Assembly (NCBI RefSeq): GCF_017355165.1
Contig: NZ_JADILK010000016.1
Coordinates: forward strand, 1-64,000
Source: Bacillus sp. SD075
Lineage (GTDB): Bacteria > Bacillota > Bacilli > Bacillales > DSM-1321
Length of the DNA stretch: 64,000 bases
Reading direction: 5' to 3'
The translations under genes and the position numbers were made by a program. Below, piece by piece: positions 33,590-42,174 of this stretch. Each line of letters opens with the position of its first letter. The stretch's first letter is position 1. The notes beneath the pieces were generated by a model. The model was given only the letters and a program-made list of their open reading frames with translations, had not been told where the DNA came from and did no database searches.

Positions 33590-34741
33590 ATGAATATTTC
33601 TATTTTTTCAATGGCTAACAAATTGGTGACAGGAGCAGATTCTTTACGACAGCTGACTGATGAGGTTAAGCGATTAGGGATGAAGAATCCGTTGATAGTT
33701 ACAGATGAAATTTTAGTGGATGCTGGGGTTGTGAAAAAGGTGGAGGATTTACTTTCTTCAGCATACGGTATTTTTTCGGATGTGAATCCTGAACCGGAAA
33801 TTGAAATCGTTGAGCAATGTGTACGGTCAATCAGGGTTGGAAAACATGATGGGCTGATTGCGGTAGGTGGTGGGAGTGCGATGGATATCGCGAAAGCCTC
33901 TTCCGTCATGGCTACGAATTCGGGTAGCATCGAGACCTATTTCGGTACGGACTTAATTGAGGTTCCCGGACTACCTTTAATTGCCATACCGACAACGGCC
34001 GGAACCGGCTCTGAAGTGACGAATATTTCAATTTTATCGGATAAGAAAGAACAGGTTAAGAAGGGAATCGTAAGTTCGTATCTATTACCGGATGTAGCGA
34101 TTGTATCGCCCGTCATGACACTGACTTGCCCGCCAAGTGTGACTGCTGCGAGTGGAGTGGATGCACTTGTTCATGCGGTCGAGGCTTATATTTCAAAGTT
34201 TGCTTCGCCCGTTACGGATGCTTTGGCAATTGGGGCCATGAAATTAATCGCTGTAAATTTACCAAAGGCTTATGCTGCGCCAGCTAATCTGGAAGCACGG
34301 GAAGCCATGATCACGGGAAGCCTAATGGCAGGGTTAGCTTTTGGAAATGCCGGTGTTGGAGCTGTGCATGCCTTAGCATATCCGCTTGGAGGCCGCTTCC
34401 ATTTATCGCATGGGGTCAGCAATTCATTATTACTCCCATTTGTGATGAAGTGGAATAAAATTGCATGTTTGGAAAGATTCCGTGACATAGCTGAAGCACT
34501 TGGAGAGAAAGTCAATCATTTAAATGATGATGAGGCAGCTGATAAAGCTATAGAAGCGATGACCAGAATATGTCGTTACGTGGATATACCTGAGTCACTA
34601 AGTGAATTTGACATTCCTGAATCTGCTTTAAGTGAAATGGCTGCAGAGGCCATCAAACAAGTCCGTTTACTTCGCAATAATCCCCGTGCATTAAACGTTC
34701 GGGATATCGAAAAAATATACCGTTCAGCCTATGGCTATTAA
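33590..34741 (+). CDS. Iron-containing alcohol dehydrogenase
   Basis: The product of about 383 residues is a group III metal-dependent alcohol dehydrogenase. The nucleotide site is GGGSAMDIAKA near 94, the TTAGTGSEVTN block lies near 137, and metal-binding His residues are in ALAYPLGGRFHLSHGVSN near 260-280. The ATG at 33590 has AAAGGGGAG upstream and lies downstream of the sigma-54 promoter, whereas the longer frame starts before it. The family includes 4-hydroxybutyrate, lactaldehyde and 1,3-propanediol dehydrogenases. The semialdehyde dehydrogenase in the same operon favours a hydroxy acid such as 4-hydroxybutyrate, which is inference. Confidence 0.85.
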   Translation: MNISIFSMANKLVTGADSLRQLTDEVKRLGMKNPLIVTDEILVDAGVVKKVEDLLSSAYGIFSDVNPEPEIEIVEQCVRSIRVGKHDGLIAVGGGSAMDIAKASSVMATNSGSIETYFGTDLIEVPGLPLIAIPTTAGTGSEVTNISILSDKKEQVKKGIVSSYLLPDVAIVSPVMTLTCPPSVTAASGVDALVHAVEAYISKFASPVTDALAIGAMKLIAVNLPKAYAAPANLEAREAMITGSLMAGLAFGNAGVGAVHALAYPLGGRFHLSHGVSNSLLLPFVMKWNKIACLERFRDIAEALGEKVNHLNDDEAADKAIEAMTRICRYVDIPESLSEFDIPESALSEMAAEAIKQVRLLRNNPRALNVRDIEKIYRSAYGY

Positions 34742-34755
34742 GTGGGGGAAACAAT

Positions 34756-36150
34756 ATGAAATGGAAAAACCGTCGCTACGGGGAAGAGACATCGTATATA
34801 CCTGCGGGACCTTTTAAAATTAGACTGCCATTTGTCCATTATCGATTTGAGTGGCCTGATTATGTTCAAGGCTTATTGATGTGTGCAGTTGACCTTGGAG
34901 CGATTACACTGCTTGCAGACCATCTAGGTATGCCTTTTGATGTGGCTCTAGCCGTCGTTGTCTTGAATGGATTGTTATACTTAGCACATCATTTACTCGG
35001 TGACCCAGTTATACCAGGGTGGATTACACCTGCGGTTCCATTGCTTGTATTGTTTGTCGGGCAGTTTCCGGAAGGGCCTGATCGGGTCTATGCACTCGTT
35101 GCGTTTCAATTAACATTAGGAATTTTATCGATAGTGCTTGGAATGACCGGACTTGCCAGCAAGGTCGTTAGATTAGTTCCGAATGCAATCAAATCAGGCA
35201 TTATTTTAGGAGCGGGAATTGGTGCTGTCGTTTCCATTTTCGAAGTGGGTGGAAAGTTTGATTTATTTCCTTATACAATAAGCATTTGTATCGGATTTGC
35301 CTTTTATCTACTTTTCTCGAAAAGTTTTGGAAAATTAAAAATAAGAAATAAAGCTTGGGTATTCATAGGCAATTTAGGGATATTGCCAGCTATTTTGCTT
35401 GCGGTCTTTGTAGCCCCAATTTTTGGAGAAGCAAAATGGCCTGATATTCAATGGGGATTCAGCAGCCCGGATTTTGCTACCCTTTGGTCGGATTATACTG
35501 TTTTCGGTTTAGGTTTTCCTGCCATGACTTTCTTTTTAAGTGCGATTCCAGCTGTTTTTGCTACTTATTTAGTCGTATTCGGGGATGTGCTGAAAACAAA
35601 AGCGTTGCTTTCTGAATCCGATGAGGTCAGGGAGGATGAAAAAGTGGACTATAATCCAAACAGAGCGCATTTAATTTTTGGTGGCCGCAATGTGATCATG
35701 AGTTTGGTCGGACCTGATATAACCATGTGCGGTCCGTTGTGGGCAGCCATGCAGGTCGTGGTTGTGGAACGGTTCAAGAATGGCAAGAAAGCCATGAATT
35801 CTTTCTTCGGCGGTGCTGGCTCTTTCCGTTGGGGTACGAATACTGGGTTATTCTTATTGCCGGTAGTCAGCTTGGTGGAACCAATTCTCGGTGTGGCCTT
35901 GGCCTTGACGCTTTTGGTTCAAGGATATGTCAGTGTACGCGTCGGCGTGATGCAGGCGAAGAGCCAACGCGACCTGGGAATTGCAGGGGTCGTCGCTGCC
36001 ATCCTTGTTATAAAAGGTGCTGGAATGGCTTTTGCAGCAGGAATCCTATTATGTGCCCTAATATATGGCAAGGACTTTTTCAAAGGTGAAAACGATAATA
36101 CTTTTACAGACCATGAAGAAGAAGTAGAAGAGGAGATTAAAGCAGGATGA
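34756..36150 (+). CDS. DUF3360/NCS2-like permease
   Basis: The 464-residue integral membrane protein has about twelve helices and a charged C-terminal tail rich in Glu. It resembles the DUF3360 family of putative permeases, distantly related to SLC23/NCS2 and SulP carriers. The recognisable parts are LPFVHYRFEWPDYVQGLLMC at residues 24-43, HHLLGDPVIPGWITPAVPLL and a GPDITMCGPLWAAMQVV segment near 320. It starts 15 bases after the dehydrogenase and overlaps the next gene by four bases. By context it imports the hydroxy acid or alcohol used by the operon. Confidence 0.7.
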   Translation: MKWKNRRYGEETSYIPAGPFKIRLPFVHYRFEWPDYVQGLLMCAVDLGAITLLADHLGMPFDVALAVVVLNGLLYLAHHLLGDPVIPGWITPAVPLLVLFVGQFPEGPDRVYALVAFQLTLGILSIVLGMTGLASKVVRLVPNAIKSGIILGAGIGAVVSIFEVGGKFDLFPYTISICIGFAFYLLFSKSFGKLKIRNKAWVFIGNLGILPAILLAVFVAPIFGEAKWPDIQWGFSSPDFATLWSDYTVFGLGFPAMTFFLSAIPAVFATYLVVFGDVLKTKALLSESDEVREDEKVDYNPNRAHLIFGGRNVIMSLVGPDITMCGPLWAAMQVVVVERFKNGKKAMNSFFGGAGSFRWGTNTGLFLLPVVSLVEPILGVALALTLLVQGYVSVRVGVMQAKSQRDLGIAGVVAAILVIKGAGMAFAAGILLCALIYGKDFFKGENDNTFTDHEEEVEEEIKAG

Positions 36151-37586
36151 AAAAAGTAGTGGAAAAATGGCCTATTTATATTGACGGAGAAGCTATTCAT
36201 ACGGAGAATCATTTTGTAGTGGAAAATCCAGCAACATTGGAGCCTGTGGGCTATGTTCCGGACGCCAACGAAAAAGAGGCAAAGGCTGCTGTGGATGCAG
36301 CTCAAGCTGCCTTTCTGACTTGGTCGAAAACCAGTGCACATCATAGGGCGGAATTACTTGAGAAGTGGTACACGATCATTGAGAACAGGCTGGATGAAAT
36401 GACAACGATCATGACAATGGAACAAGGTAAGCCATTGGCCGAGGCGAAAGGTGAAATGAAATATGCTTCAAGTTTCGTGAAATGGTTTGCTGAAGAAGCA
36501 AAGCGAAACTATGGGGAAATCATACCAGCCTCCGTTGCTTCAAAGCGTATATTAGTGCAAAAGCAGGCAGTCGGTGTCGTTGCTGCCATAACTCCGTGGA
36601 ATTTTCCAGCTGCCATGATCACAAGGAAAGTGGCTCCAGCCCTTGCTGCAGGATGTACGGTGGTCATCAAACCCGCGGAACAAACGCCATTGACGGCTTT
36701 GCTATTGGTTGAAAGTGCCTATGAAGCAGGCATTCCGGGCGGTGTGATAAATATTGTCACTACACAAAAACCGGGAGATGTGTCAGACGTATGGATGAAT
36801 GATTCACGTGTTAAAAAGATCACATTTACCGGCTCGACTCCTGTAGGGAAACATCTAATGAAAAAAGCGGCAGAAACAGTAAAAAAAGTCTCGCTTGAAC
36901 TCGGTGGGTTGGCTCCGTTCATCATTGCTGAGGATGCGAACATCGAAGAAGCAGTAAAAGGTTTGATTCAATCGAAATTCAGGAATGCTGGACAAACATG
37001 TATTTGTGCGAACAGGATATTCGTCCATGAGACAATTGAAAAGCCGTTTTTACACGCATTTGAAGAAGCCGTTTTAAATTTGAAGGTTGGAAATGGAATG
37101 GAAGGAACCGATCTTGGTCCATTGATAGATGGAGCCGCAGTGAAAAAGGTTCAGCTTCAATTAGAGGATGCTGCAAGTAAAGGGGCCATCATCCATAAAA
37201 ATTCAAAAGTCAATGAAAAGCAAGGCCATTTTATCGCACCAGCCATACTTTCCAATGTAACGGATGATATGCTGTGCATGCAGGAAGAGACATTTGGGCC
37301 AATTGCGCCAGTCAGTACATTCAAAACCGATCAAGAAGCGGTAGATCGAGCCAATAACACGAATTTTGGCTTGGCAGCGTATGTGTATACCGAGTCGTTA
37401 AATAAGGCAGTTGCTTATTCGGATGGTCTTGAATATGGGATTGTCGGTATAAATGACAGTGCTCCATCCACGGCACAAGCACCATTTGGAGGAATGAAGG
37501 AAAGTGGTCTAGGCCGGGAAGGCGGACACTATGGCATGGATGAATATTTAGAAGTGAAGTATGTATCCATGCAGCTTGGCCAGTAA
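36147..37586 (+). CDS. gabD: Succinate-semialdehyde dehydrogenase family enzyme
   Basis: The 479-residue aldehyde dehydrogenase has FTGSTPVGKHLM near 228, LELGGLAPFIIAEDAN near 252 with the general base Glu, and RNAGQTCICANRI near 280 with the catalytic Cys. The Cys-Ile-Cys pair and AGQTC context are typical of GabD-type succinate-semialdehyde and glutarate-semialdehyde dehydrogenases. It is translationally coupled to the permease (ATGA overlap) and is followed by a strong terminator. With the alcohol dehydrogenase it could turn a 4- or 5-hydroxy acid into a dicarboxylate. The symbol is tentative. Confidence 0.8.
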   Translation: MKKVVEKWPIYIDGEAIHTENHFVVENPATLEPVGYVPDANEKEAKAAVDAAQAAFLTWSKTSAHHRAELLEKWYTIIENRLDEMTTIMTMEQGKPLAEAKGEMKYASSFVKWFAEEAKRNYGEIIPASVASKRILVQKQAVGVVAAITPWNFPAAMITRKVAPALAAGCTVVIKPAEQTPLTALLLVESAYEAGIPGGVINIVTTQKPGDVSDVWMNDSRVKKITFTGSTPVGKHLMKKAAETVKKVSLELGGLAPFIIAEDANIEEAVKGLIQSKFRNAGQTCICANRIFVHETIEKPFLHAFEEAVLNLKVGNGMEGTDLGPLIDGAAVKKVQLQLEDAASKGAIIHKNSKVNEKQGHFIAPAILSNVTDDMLCMQEETFGPIAPVSTFKTDQEAVDRANNTNFGLAAYVYTESLNKAVAYSDGLEYGIVGINDSAPSTAQAPFGGMKESGLGREGGHYGMDEYLEVKYVSMQLGQ

Positions 37587-37631
37587 ATAAAATTGGGGAG
37601 TATGCGATGATTCTTCAGGCATTCAAAGAAA

Positions 37632-37675
37632 GAGTAGACGGCACATCAAATATCGATGTGCCGTCTACTCTTTTT
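37632..37675 (+). terminator. Strong terminator after the dehydrogenase operon
   Basis: AGTAGACGGCACATC pairs perfectly with GATGTGCCGTCTACT around AAATATC, and T residues follow. The minus-strand anmK gene ends seven bases further on. Confidence 0.9.
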
Positions 37676-37681
37676 CAATGC

Positions 37682-38854
37682 TTAAAAAGTATTTTCACGT
37701 CCCTTCAGATAGGAAGGAGGGAAGGTCATGTTTCCAAGAATGACATCGAGGTCAGCACCGGTAGCCTTTGGTACGTTACTTGCATTACCATGGAAAGTCT
37801 CATTTGCAAGTAATGCAAAGGCCACCGCTTCTTTCGCTTCAGAAGAGTATCCCAACTCTTCTTGAGTCAATACTTGAATAGAATTTCCAAGCAGTGATTG
37901 AATCATATTCAATAACGTTTTGTTATAGCTGCCACCGCCGCCAATGATCACTTCTTCAATGGTGGTTTTTGGAAAGATGAAATTTCGATAGTTTTCCACA
38001 ATGGACTTTGCTGTAAACATCGTTACAGTTGCCAAAATATCTTGATTTGGAAGCGATTCAAACATCTTTAATAGTTTTACTACATATTGCTTGCCAAACA
38101 ATTCCCTGCCCGTTGATTTTGGTGGAGGGCTCATAATATAAGGATGACTGATACAATAAGATAAAAGTTCGTCATTGATTTGTCCTTGTTTAGCTATGTT
38201 ACCACCTTCGTCATAGCTTATATTGAACAATTGGCGGCATACTTCATCAATGATCATATTCCCAGGACCTGTATCAAAAGCAGACATGTCATTCAGAGAT
38301 GCTTGCTTGGGTAAGACGGTCACATTTCCGATGCCACCGATGTTTTGAAGTAATCTGCCCTTCGCTTCACTTCTATAAAGAATGTATTCTGTAAAAGGGA
38401 CAAGAGGAGCCCCTTGCCCACCAGCAGCCATGTCCATCGTACGGAAATTAGAGATTACAAGTGTGTTTGTATCGTGAGCAATTACTGCAGCTTCCCCAAT
38501 TTGCAACGTGGAGGGTATATAATTCTGTTCCTTTACAGGCTGGTGGTAAATGGTTTGTCCATGGGATCCAATAAGGTCCAGTTTATTAATGGGAAATCCA
38601 GCTTTATGACAAACTTCTTTTACCGCATTGGCGAATAACTTCCCTAATTTAAAATTCAAACTGCATATTAACTGCACATCGGATGTGTCTGCAGATAAAG
38701 ACTTCATTATTTCTATTTCAATATCTTTTGGAAAAGGGCATGTCATGAACTCAATCATTTCCAGTTCAGTCTCGAGTCCACTATTATTCACCCGAACAAG
38801 CGCGGCATCGATACCATCCAGTGATGTTCCGGACATCAATCCAACTATGTACAT
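37682..38854 (-). CDS. anmK: Anhydro-N-acetylmuramic acid kinase
   Basis: This 390-residue enzyme opens and phosphorylates 1,6-anhydro-MurNAc to MurNAc-6-phosphate, the substrate of MurQ. The ASKHA-fold motifs are clear: [19 protein letters not shown] at the start, [11 protein letters not shown] near 90, [13 protein letters not shown] near 170, [12 protein letters not shown] near 187, and [15 protein letters not shown] near 315. The ATG at 38854 is chosen because AGGGGG lies seven bases upstream and the family starts here; the open frame runs 43 codons further back. It lies next to a glycosidase gene and faces the murQ operon across 40.6-40.9 kb. Confidence 0.92.
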   Translation of the reverse strand: MYIVGLMSGTSLDGIDAALVRVNNSGLETELEMIEFMTCPFPKDIEIEIMKSLSADTSDVQLICSLNFKLGKLFANAVKEVCHKAGFPINKLDLIGSHGQTIYHQPVKEQNYIPSTLQIGEAAVIAHDTNTLVISNFRTMDMAAGGQGAPLVPFTEYILYRSEAKGRLLQNIGGIGNVTVLPKQASLNDMSAFDTGPGNMIIDEVCRQLFNISYDEGGNIAKQGQINDELLSYCISHPYIMSPPPKSTGRELFGKQYVVKLLKMFESLPNQDILATVTMFTAKSIVENYRNFIFPKTTIEEVIIGGGGSYNKTLLNMIQSLLGNSIQVLTQEELGYSSEAKEAVAFALLANETFHGNASNVPKATGADLDVILGNMTFPPSYLKGRENTF

Positions 38855-38986
38855 CGTCATTCCCCCTACTTCAATTCTTTTATAATCCTTATTTAGCATC
38901 ACATGAACAGTGTAAGCTACTAACATATTGTTTAATGGATACTTCCAATGTTCACTAATTGCGTGCCCTGTAACTTTTCTCAAAGA

Positions 38987-40597
38987 TCATTTTACTTTTA
39001 TAGTAATCTGTTTAGATTGCTTGCTTTCATTGTGGGTGCGGTCCAAGGCAGTCACAAGATATGTGTATGTCCTTCCTTTTTCTACACTGTCGTCATGAAA
39101 CAATTGACGTTGGTTACCTTTATGCACTGCGGTAAGTAAGTTCGTTGAGTTTTCTATGTTTCCTTTTTTCTTCCCATCAAAACGATAAATGGCATAATAG
39201 GATGCATCTGATTGCTTGTGATCCTGAATTTCAAATTGTATTCCTGCTCCTGCCTGTGTTGGCTTGCTCACTTTTGGAGCCTTTGGGGAATGGTCGTCAA
39301 TCCATGGCATGGCTGGAACCAATGCGGGATGCTTATAAATATCGTCTCGTAAGCGATCCGCTATCCCAAGGGGGTTTTTCCGTAAATCTTTGGCACTGAA
39401 ATGCATGCTTCCATCAAATTCCTTAAATGTTCGATTCAGTTTTAGCTGGTTTGGCATTTCTTCAGGATTGAACCAGTTTTGTACACCATTGGACTCTGTA
39501 TTAATTTTATAGTCTCCTTGTCCAATATAGAGTTGAACATTTTTACCTTCGACTTCTTTTGTCCACCAATCAAGAAGTTTGGCATAGTCAGCTACCGGCA
39601 ATCCTATATTCCAATATAATTGAGGGGCAATATAATCGATGTATCCATTATTGATCCAAGTCCTGGTATCTGCATATAAATCATCATAATTCGTTTGTCC
39701 AGCGGCAGTGTCAGAGCCTGTGGGATCAACTTCCTTGTTGCGCCAAACTCCAAATGGACTTATACCGAACTTCACATATGACTTTTCTGCCTTGATTTTT
39801 TCATTAATATCCTTAACAAGGTTATTTACATTATCCCTGCGCCAATCTTCAATATTTGTAAATCTATCTGCTCCATATTTTTGATAGGAAATGTCATCTG
39901 GGAAAGGTACACCTGCAATCTTGTAAGGATAGAAATAATCGTCCATATGGACTGCATCGATATCATAATCCTTAACAACTTCCATTATTCCATCGATCAC
40001 AAACCGTTGTACGCCAGGAATGCCAGGGTTAAAATACAATTGTTGTCCATAGGGTATGACCCAATCCGGGTGTTTTCTAGCAGGATGAGATTCTGGAAGA
40101 TTGTCAATATCCGATATTTCAGCTGTTTTACCTAAAGGCATGGTAATGCGGTATGGATTAAACCACGCATGAAATTCCATATTACGCTCATGTACTGCTA
40201 CTAGCATGAATGCAAGAGGGTCATACCCAGGATCTTTTCCTTGGACTCCTGTTAAATATGTTGACCAGAGACCGTATTCAGATGGATAAAAAGCATCGGC
40301 AGTGGGTTTAATTTGCATAACCACAGCATTCATTCCCATTGCTTTTTGTTCATCCAAATAATTTATGAATTCTTCTTTTTGTGCTGATACGGATAAACCA
40401 GGTTTGGACGGCCAGTCAATATTTAACACACTTGCAATCCAAGTAGCACGCAGTTCCTGTTTTACATAAGTCGTTTGCTGAGGGATAGGCCTGGATGCTG
40501 CATTTGCATTCAAATCAGCTGGAAGGAGAAGTGATCCTCCCACCAAAGCGGCTAGCGCCAATGAACCAAATTTTTTCTTTGTCATTCTTTCATTCAT
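38987..40597 (-). CDS. Secreted YngK-like glycosidase (GHL10, DUF187)
   Basis: The protein of about 536 residues starts with a Sec signal peptide (Lys-rich MTKKK, then a hydrophobic LALAALVGGSLLLP run, cut near ANAA-SRP). The main part is a family-10-like TIM barrel (GHL10/DUF187) with ELRATWIASVLNIDWPS near 50, GMNAVVMQIKPTADAFYPSE near 90, and FHAWFNPYRI near 147. VHMDDYFYP lies near 220 and YIDYIAPQLYWNIG near 318. A fibronectin-like domain closes it (about 440-537). Family members act on cell-surface glycans and B. subtilis YngK is the nearest named protein. Its neighbours suggest it trims peptidoglycan fragments for uptake. Confidence 0.82.
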   Translation of the reverse strand: MNERMTKKKFGSLALAALVGGSLLLPADLNANAASRPIPQQTTYVKQELRATWIASVLNIDWPSKPGLSVSAQKEEFINYLDEQKAMGMNAVVMQIKPTADAFYPSEYGLWSTYLTGVQGKDPGYDPLAFMLVAVHERNMEFHAWFNPYRITMPLGKTAEISDIDNLPESHPARKHPDWVIPYGQQLYFNPGIPGVQRFVIDGIMEVVKDYDIDAVHMDDYFYPYKIAGVPFPDDISYQKYGADRFTNIEDWRRDNVNNLVKDINEKIKAEKSYVKFGISPFGVWRNKEVDPTGSDTAAGQTNYDDLYADTRTWINNGYIDYIAPQLYWNIGLPVADYAKLLDWWTKEVEGKNVQLYIGQGDYKINTESNGVQNWFNPEEMPNQLKLNRTFKEFDGSMHFSAKDLRKNPLGIADRLRDDIYKHPALVPAMPWIDDHSPKAPKVSKPTQAGAGIQFEIQDHKQSDASYYAIYRFDGKKKGNIENSTNLLTAVHKGNQRQLFHDDSVEKGRTYTYLVTALDRTHNESKQSKQITIKVK

Positions 40598-40642
40598 CAA
40601 TGTACAACCTCATTTCATTACTAATATTTATATTTCATTATT

Positions 40643-40656
40643 TGTAAGCGTTAACA
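40643..40656. promoter_or_regulatory. cre box between yngK-like gene and murQ
   Basis: TGTAAGCGTTAACA satisfies the full cre consensus. Its place between the divergent units means CcpA could repress the glycosidase, the murQ operon, or both. Confidence 0.7.
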
Positions 40657-40774
40657 AATAATGAAAATATGAATTTCCAAGATCTAACAACAAAAAGAAT
40701 CGTAGGTTTGGTTCATATAAGGGTTAGTATTAGTAGAATGCTAAATATCAACCAATTTAAGTATCTTACGTTTA

Positions 40775-40826
40775 TTTTAAAATTAAATTTTAAAAATGTA
40801 TATACAATATTGAAATTTAATTTTAA
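40775..40826. promoter_or_regulatory. Two AT-rich dyads, likely RpiR/MurR operators
   Basis: The first dyad, TTTTAAAATT-A-AATTTTAAAA (40775-40795), is a perfect palindrome. The second, TTGAAATT-T-AATTTTAA (40810-40826), has one mismatch. Their centres are 33 bases apart, about three helical turns. TGAAATT/AATTTCA-type dyads are typical of RpiR-family regulators, and an RpiR gene lies in this operon at 47666. They precede murQ by 71-122 bases. Confidence 0.6.
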
Positions 40827-40896
40827 TAGTGATATATTTTCTATAGCTAAAAAAGTTTCACCACTTTCACCACTGAAATAAAAAAGGATGATAGGT

Positions 40897-41781
40897 ATGC
40901 TGGAGCACTTAACGACAGAGCGTCGTAATGAAAAGACCATGAGTTTAGATGAAATGGGAACACTAGAATTTTTAGAGGTAATGAACGAAGAAGACATTAA
41001 AGTTGCCCATTGTGTAAAAAAAGAACTACCGCAAATTTCTAAAGCGGTGGAGATGATCGTTGAAGCCATGAATAAAAACGGACGATTAATTTACATGGGT
41101 GCAGGAACAAGTGGGCGCATCGGTTTATTGGATGCAGTAGAATGTCCCCCAACATTTAATACCGATCCGAGTGAAGTAGTGGGTCTTATAGCTGGTGGGG
41201 AAAAGGCTTTCATTAAGGCGGTTGAAGGCGCTGAAGACAGTTTTGAATTAGGTCCTGAAGATTTAAAGAAAATCGAATTAACAAACAGGGATGTTGTAGT
41301 GGGCATTGCTGCTAGTGGACGCACTCCATATGTTATGGCTGGATTGGAATATGCCAATCAAGTTGGTGCAGGAACGGTGTCTATAAGCTGTAACAAAGGT
41401 TCTGAGATAGGTAAGATTGCAAATGTTGCGATTGAAGTTGTGAACGGGCCTGAAGTCCTGACGGGTTCTACACGTTTAAAAGCTGGAACATCGCAAAAGT
41501 TAGTATGCAACATGCTTTCGACGGCATCTATGGTTGGAGTTGGAAAAGTTTATGGTAATTTAATGGTAGATTTACAGTTAACTAATGAGAAGCTAGTTGA
41601 ACGTGCAAAACGTATTATCATGGACGCTACTGACTGTAGCTATGAAATTGCAGATGAATTTTTAGAAAAGGCGCATGCTCAGCCTAAAATTGCAATTGTC
41701 ATGATTTTAACGAATGTATCGTATGAAGAAGCTTTAAATCGTTTAGTGAAGGCACAAGGATTCATAAGAAAAACGATTTAA
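40897..41781 (+). CDS. murQ: N-acetylmuramic acid 6-phosphate etherase
   Basis: The 294-residue lyase removes the lactyl ether from MurNAc-6-phosphate to give GlcNAc-6-phosphate and lactate. It has the SIS sugar-phosphate fold and the MurQ signature: LTTERRNEKTMSLDEM at the start, YMGAGTSGRIGLLDAVECPPTF near 65-86, and AASGRTPYVMAGLEYA near 135. SCNKGSEIG and TGSTRLKAGTSQKLVCNMLST follow near 163-200. The ATG at 40897 has AAAAAGGA upstream and matches other MurQ starts. It heads a long operon and sits behind the cre box and RpiR-type dyads. Confidence 0.95.
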   Translation: MLEHLTTERRNEKTMSLDEMGTLEFLEVMNEEDIKVAHCVKKELPQISKAVEMIVEAMNKNGRLIYMGAGTSGRIGLLDAVECPPTFNTDPSEVVGLIAGGEKAFIKAVEGAEDSFELGPEDLKKIELTNRDVVVGIAASGRTPYVMAGLEYANQVGAGTVSISCNKGSEIGKIANVAIEVVNGPEVLTGSTRLKAGTSQKLVCNMLSTASMVGVGKVYGNLMVDLQLTNEKLVERAKRIIMDATDCSYEIADEFLEKAHAQPKIAIVMILTNVSYEEALNRLVKAQGFIRKTI

Positions 41782-41819
41782 CGCTTTTTATAAAAAATAA
41801 AAAATTGGAGGAACAAATA

Positions 41820-42125
41820 ATGAAGGTATTATTCGTATGTTCAGGTGGAATGTCCAGTGCAATCGTTGTAAGCGCTTTAAAGAAGGAAGGGGAAAAACAG
41901 GGTGTAACTTTAGAAGTATTGGCAGTAGGCACCCAAGAATTTGATGCAGAAGTACGAAATGGCTGGGATGTTGCGATGGTGGCTCCGCAAGTCAAACATC
42001 GTTTCGATGGCTTTAAGGCATCTGCGGACGAAGCGGGCGTCCCATGTGAAGCCATTCCAGCTCAAGCCTACAGCCCTCTTGGCGGACCTAAGCTATTAAA
42101 ACTTGTAACCGAATTAGCTAAATAA
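41820..42125 (+). CDS. PTS IIB component, lactose/cellobiose family
   Basis: The 101-residue protein is a cellobiose-type phosphotransferase IIB. The phosphorylated Cys is in KVLFVCSGGMSSAIVV near residue 7, and the family end PIPAQAYSPLGGPKLL-like segment is present. GGAGG lies ten bases before the ATG. It sits directly between murQ and its IIC, so the imported sugar should be a peptidoglycan-derived aminosugar or disaccharide rather than a plant beta-glucoside. Most bacteria with MurQ use a glucose-family MurP instead. Confidence 0.85.
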   Translation: MKVLFVCSGGMSSAIVVSALKKEGEKQGVTLEVLAVGTQEFDAEVRNGWDVAMVAPQVKHRFDGFKASADEAGVPCEAIPAQAYSPLGGPKLLKLVTELAK

Positions 42126-42174
42126 TAAACGAACTACTATTTCTTTTCATTAAATGTAAAAGGAGAAAACACGA

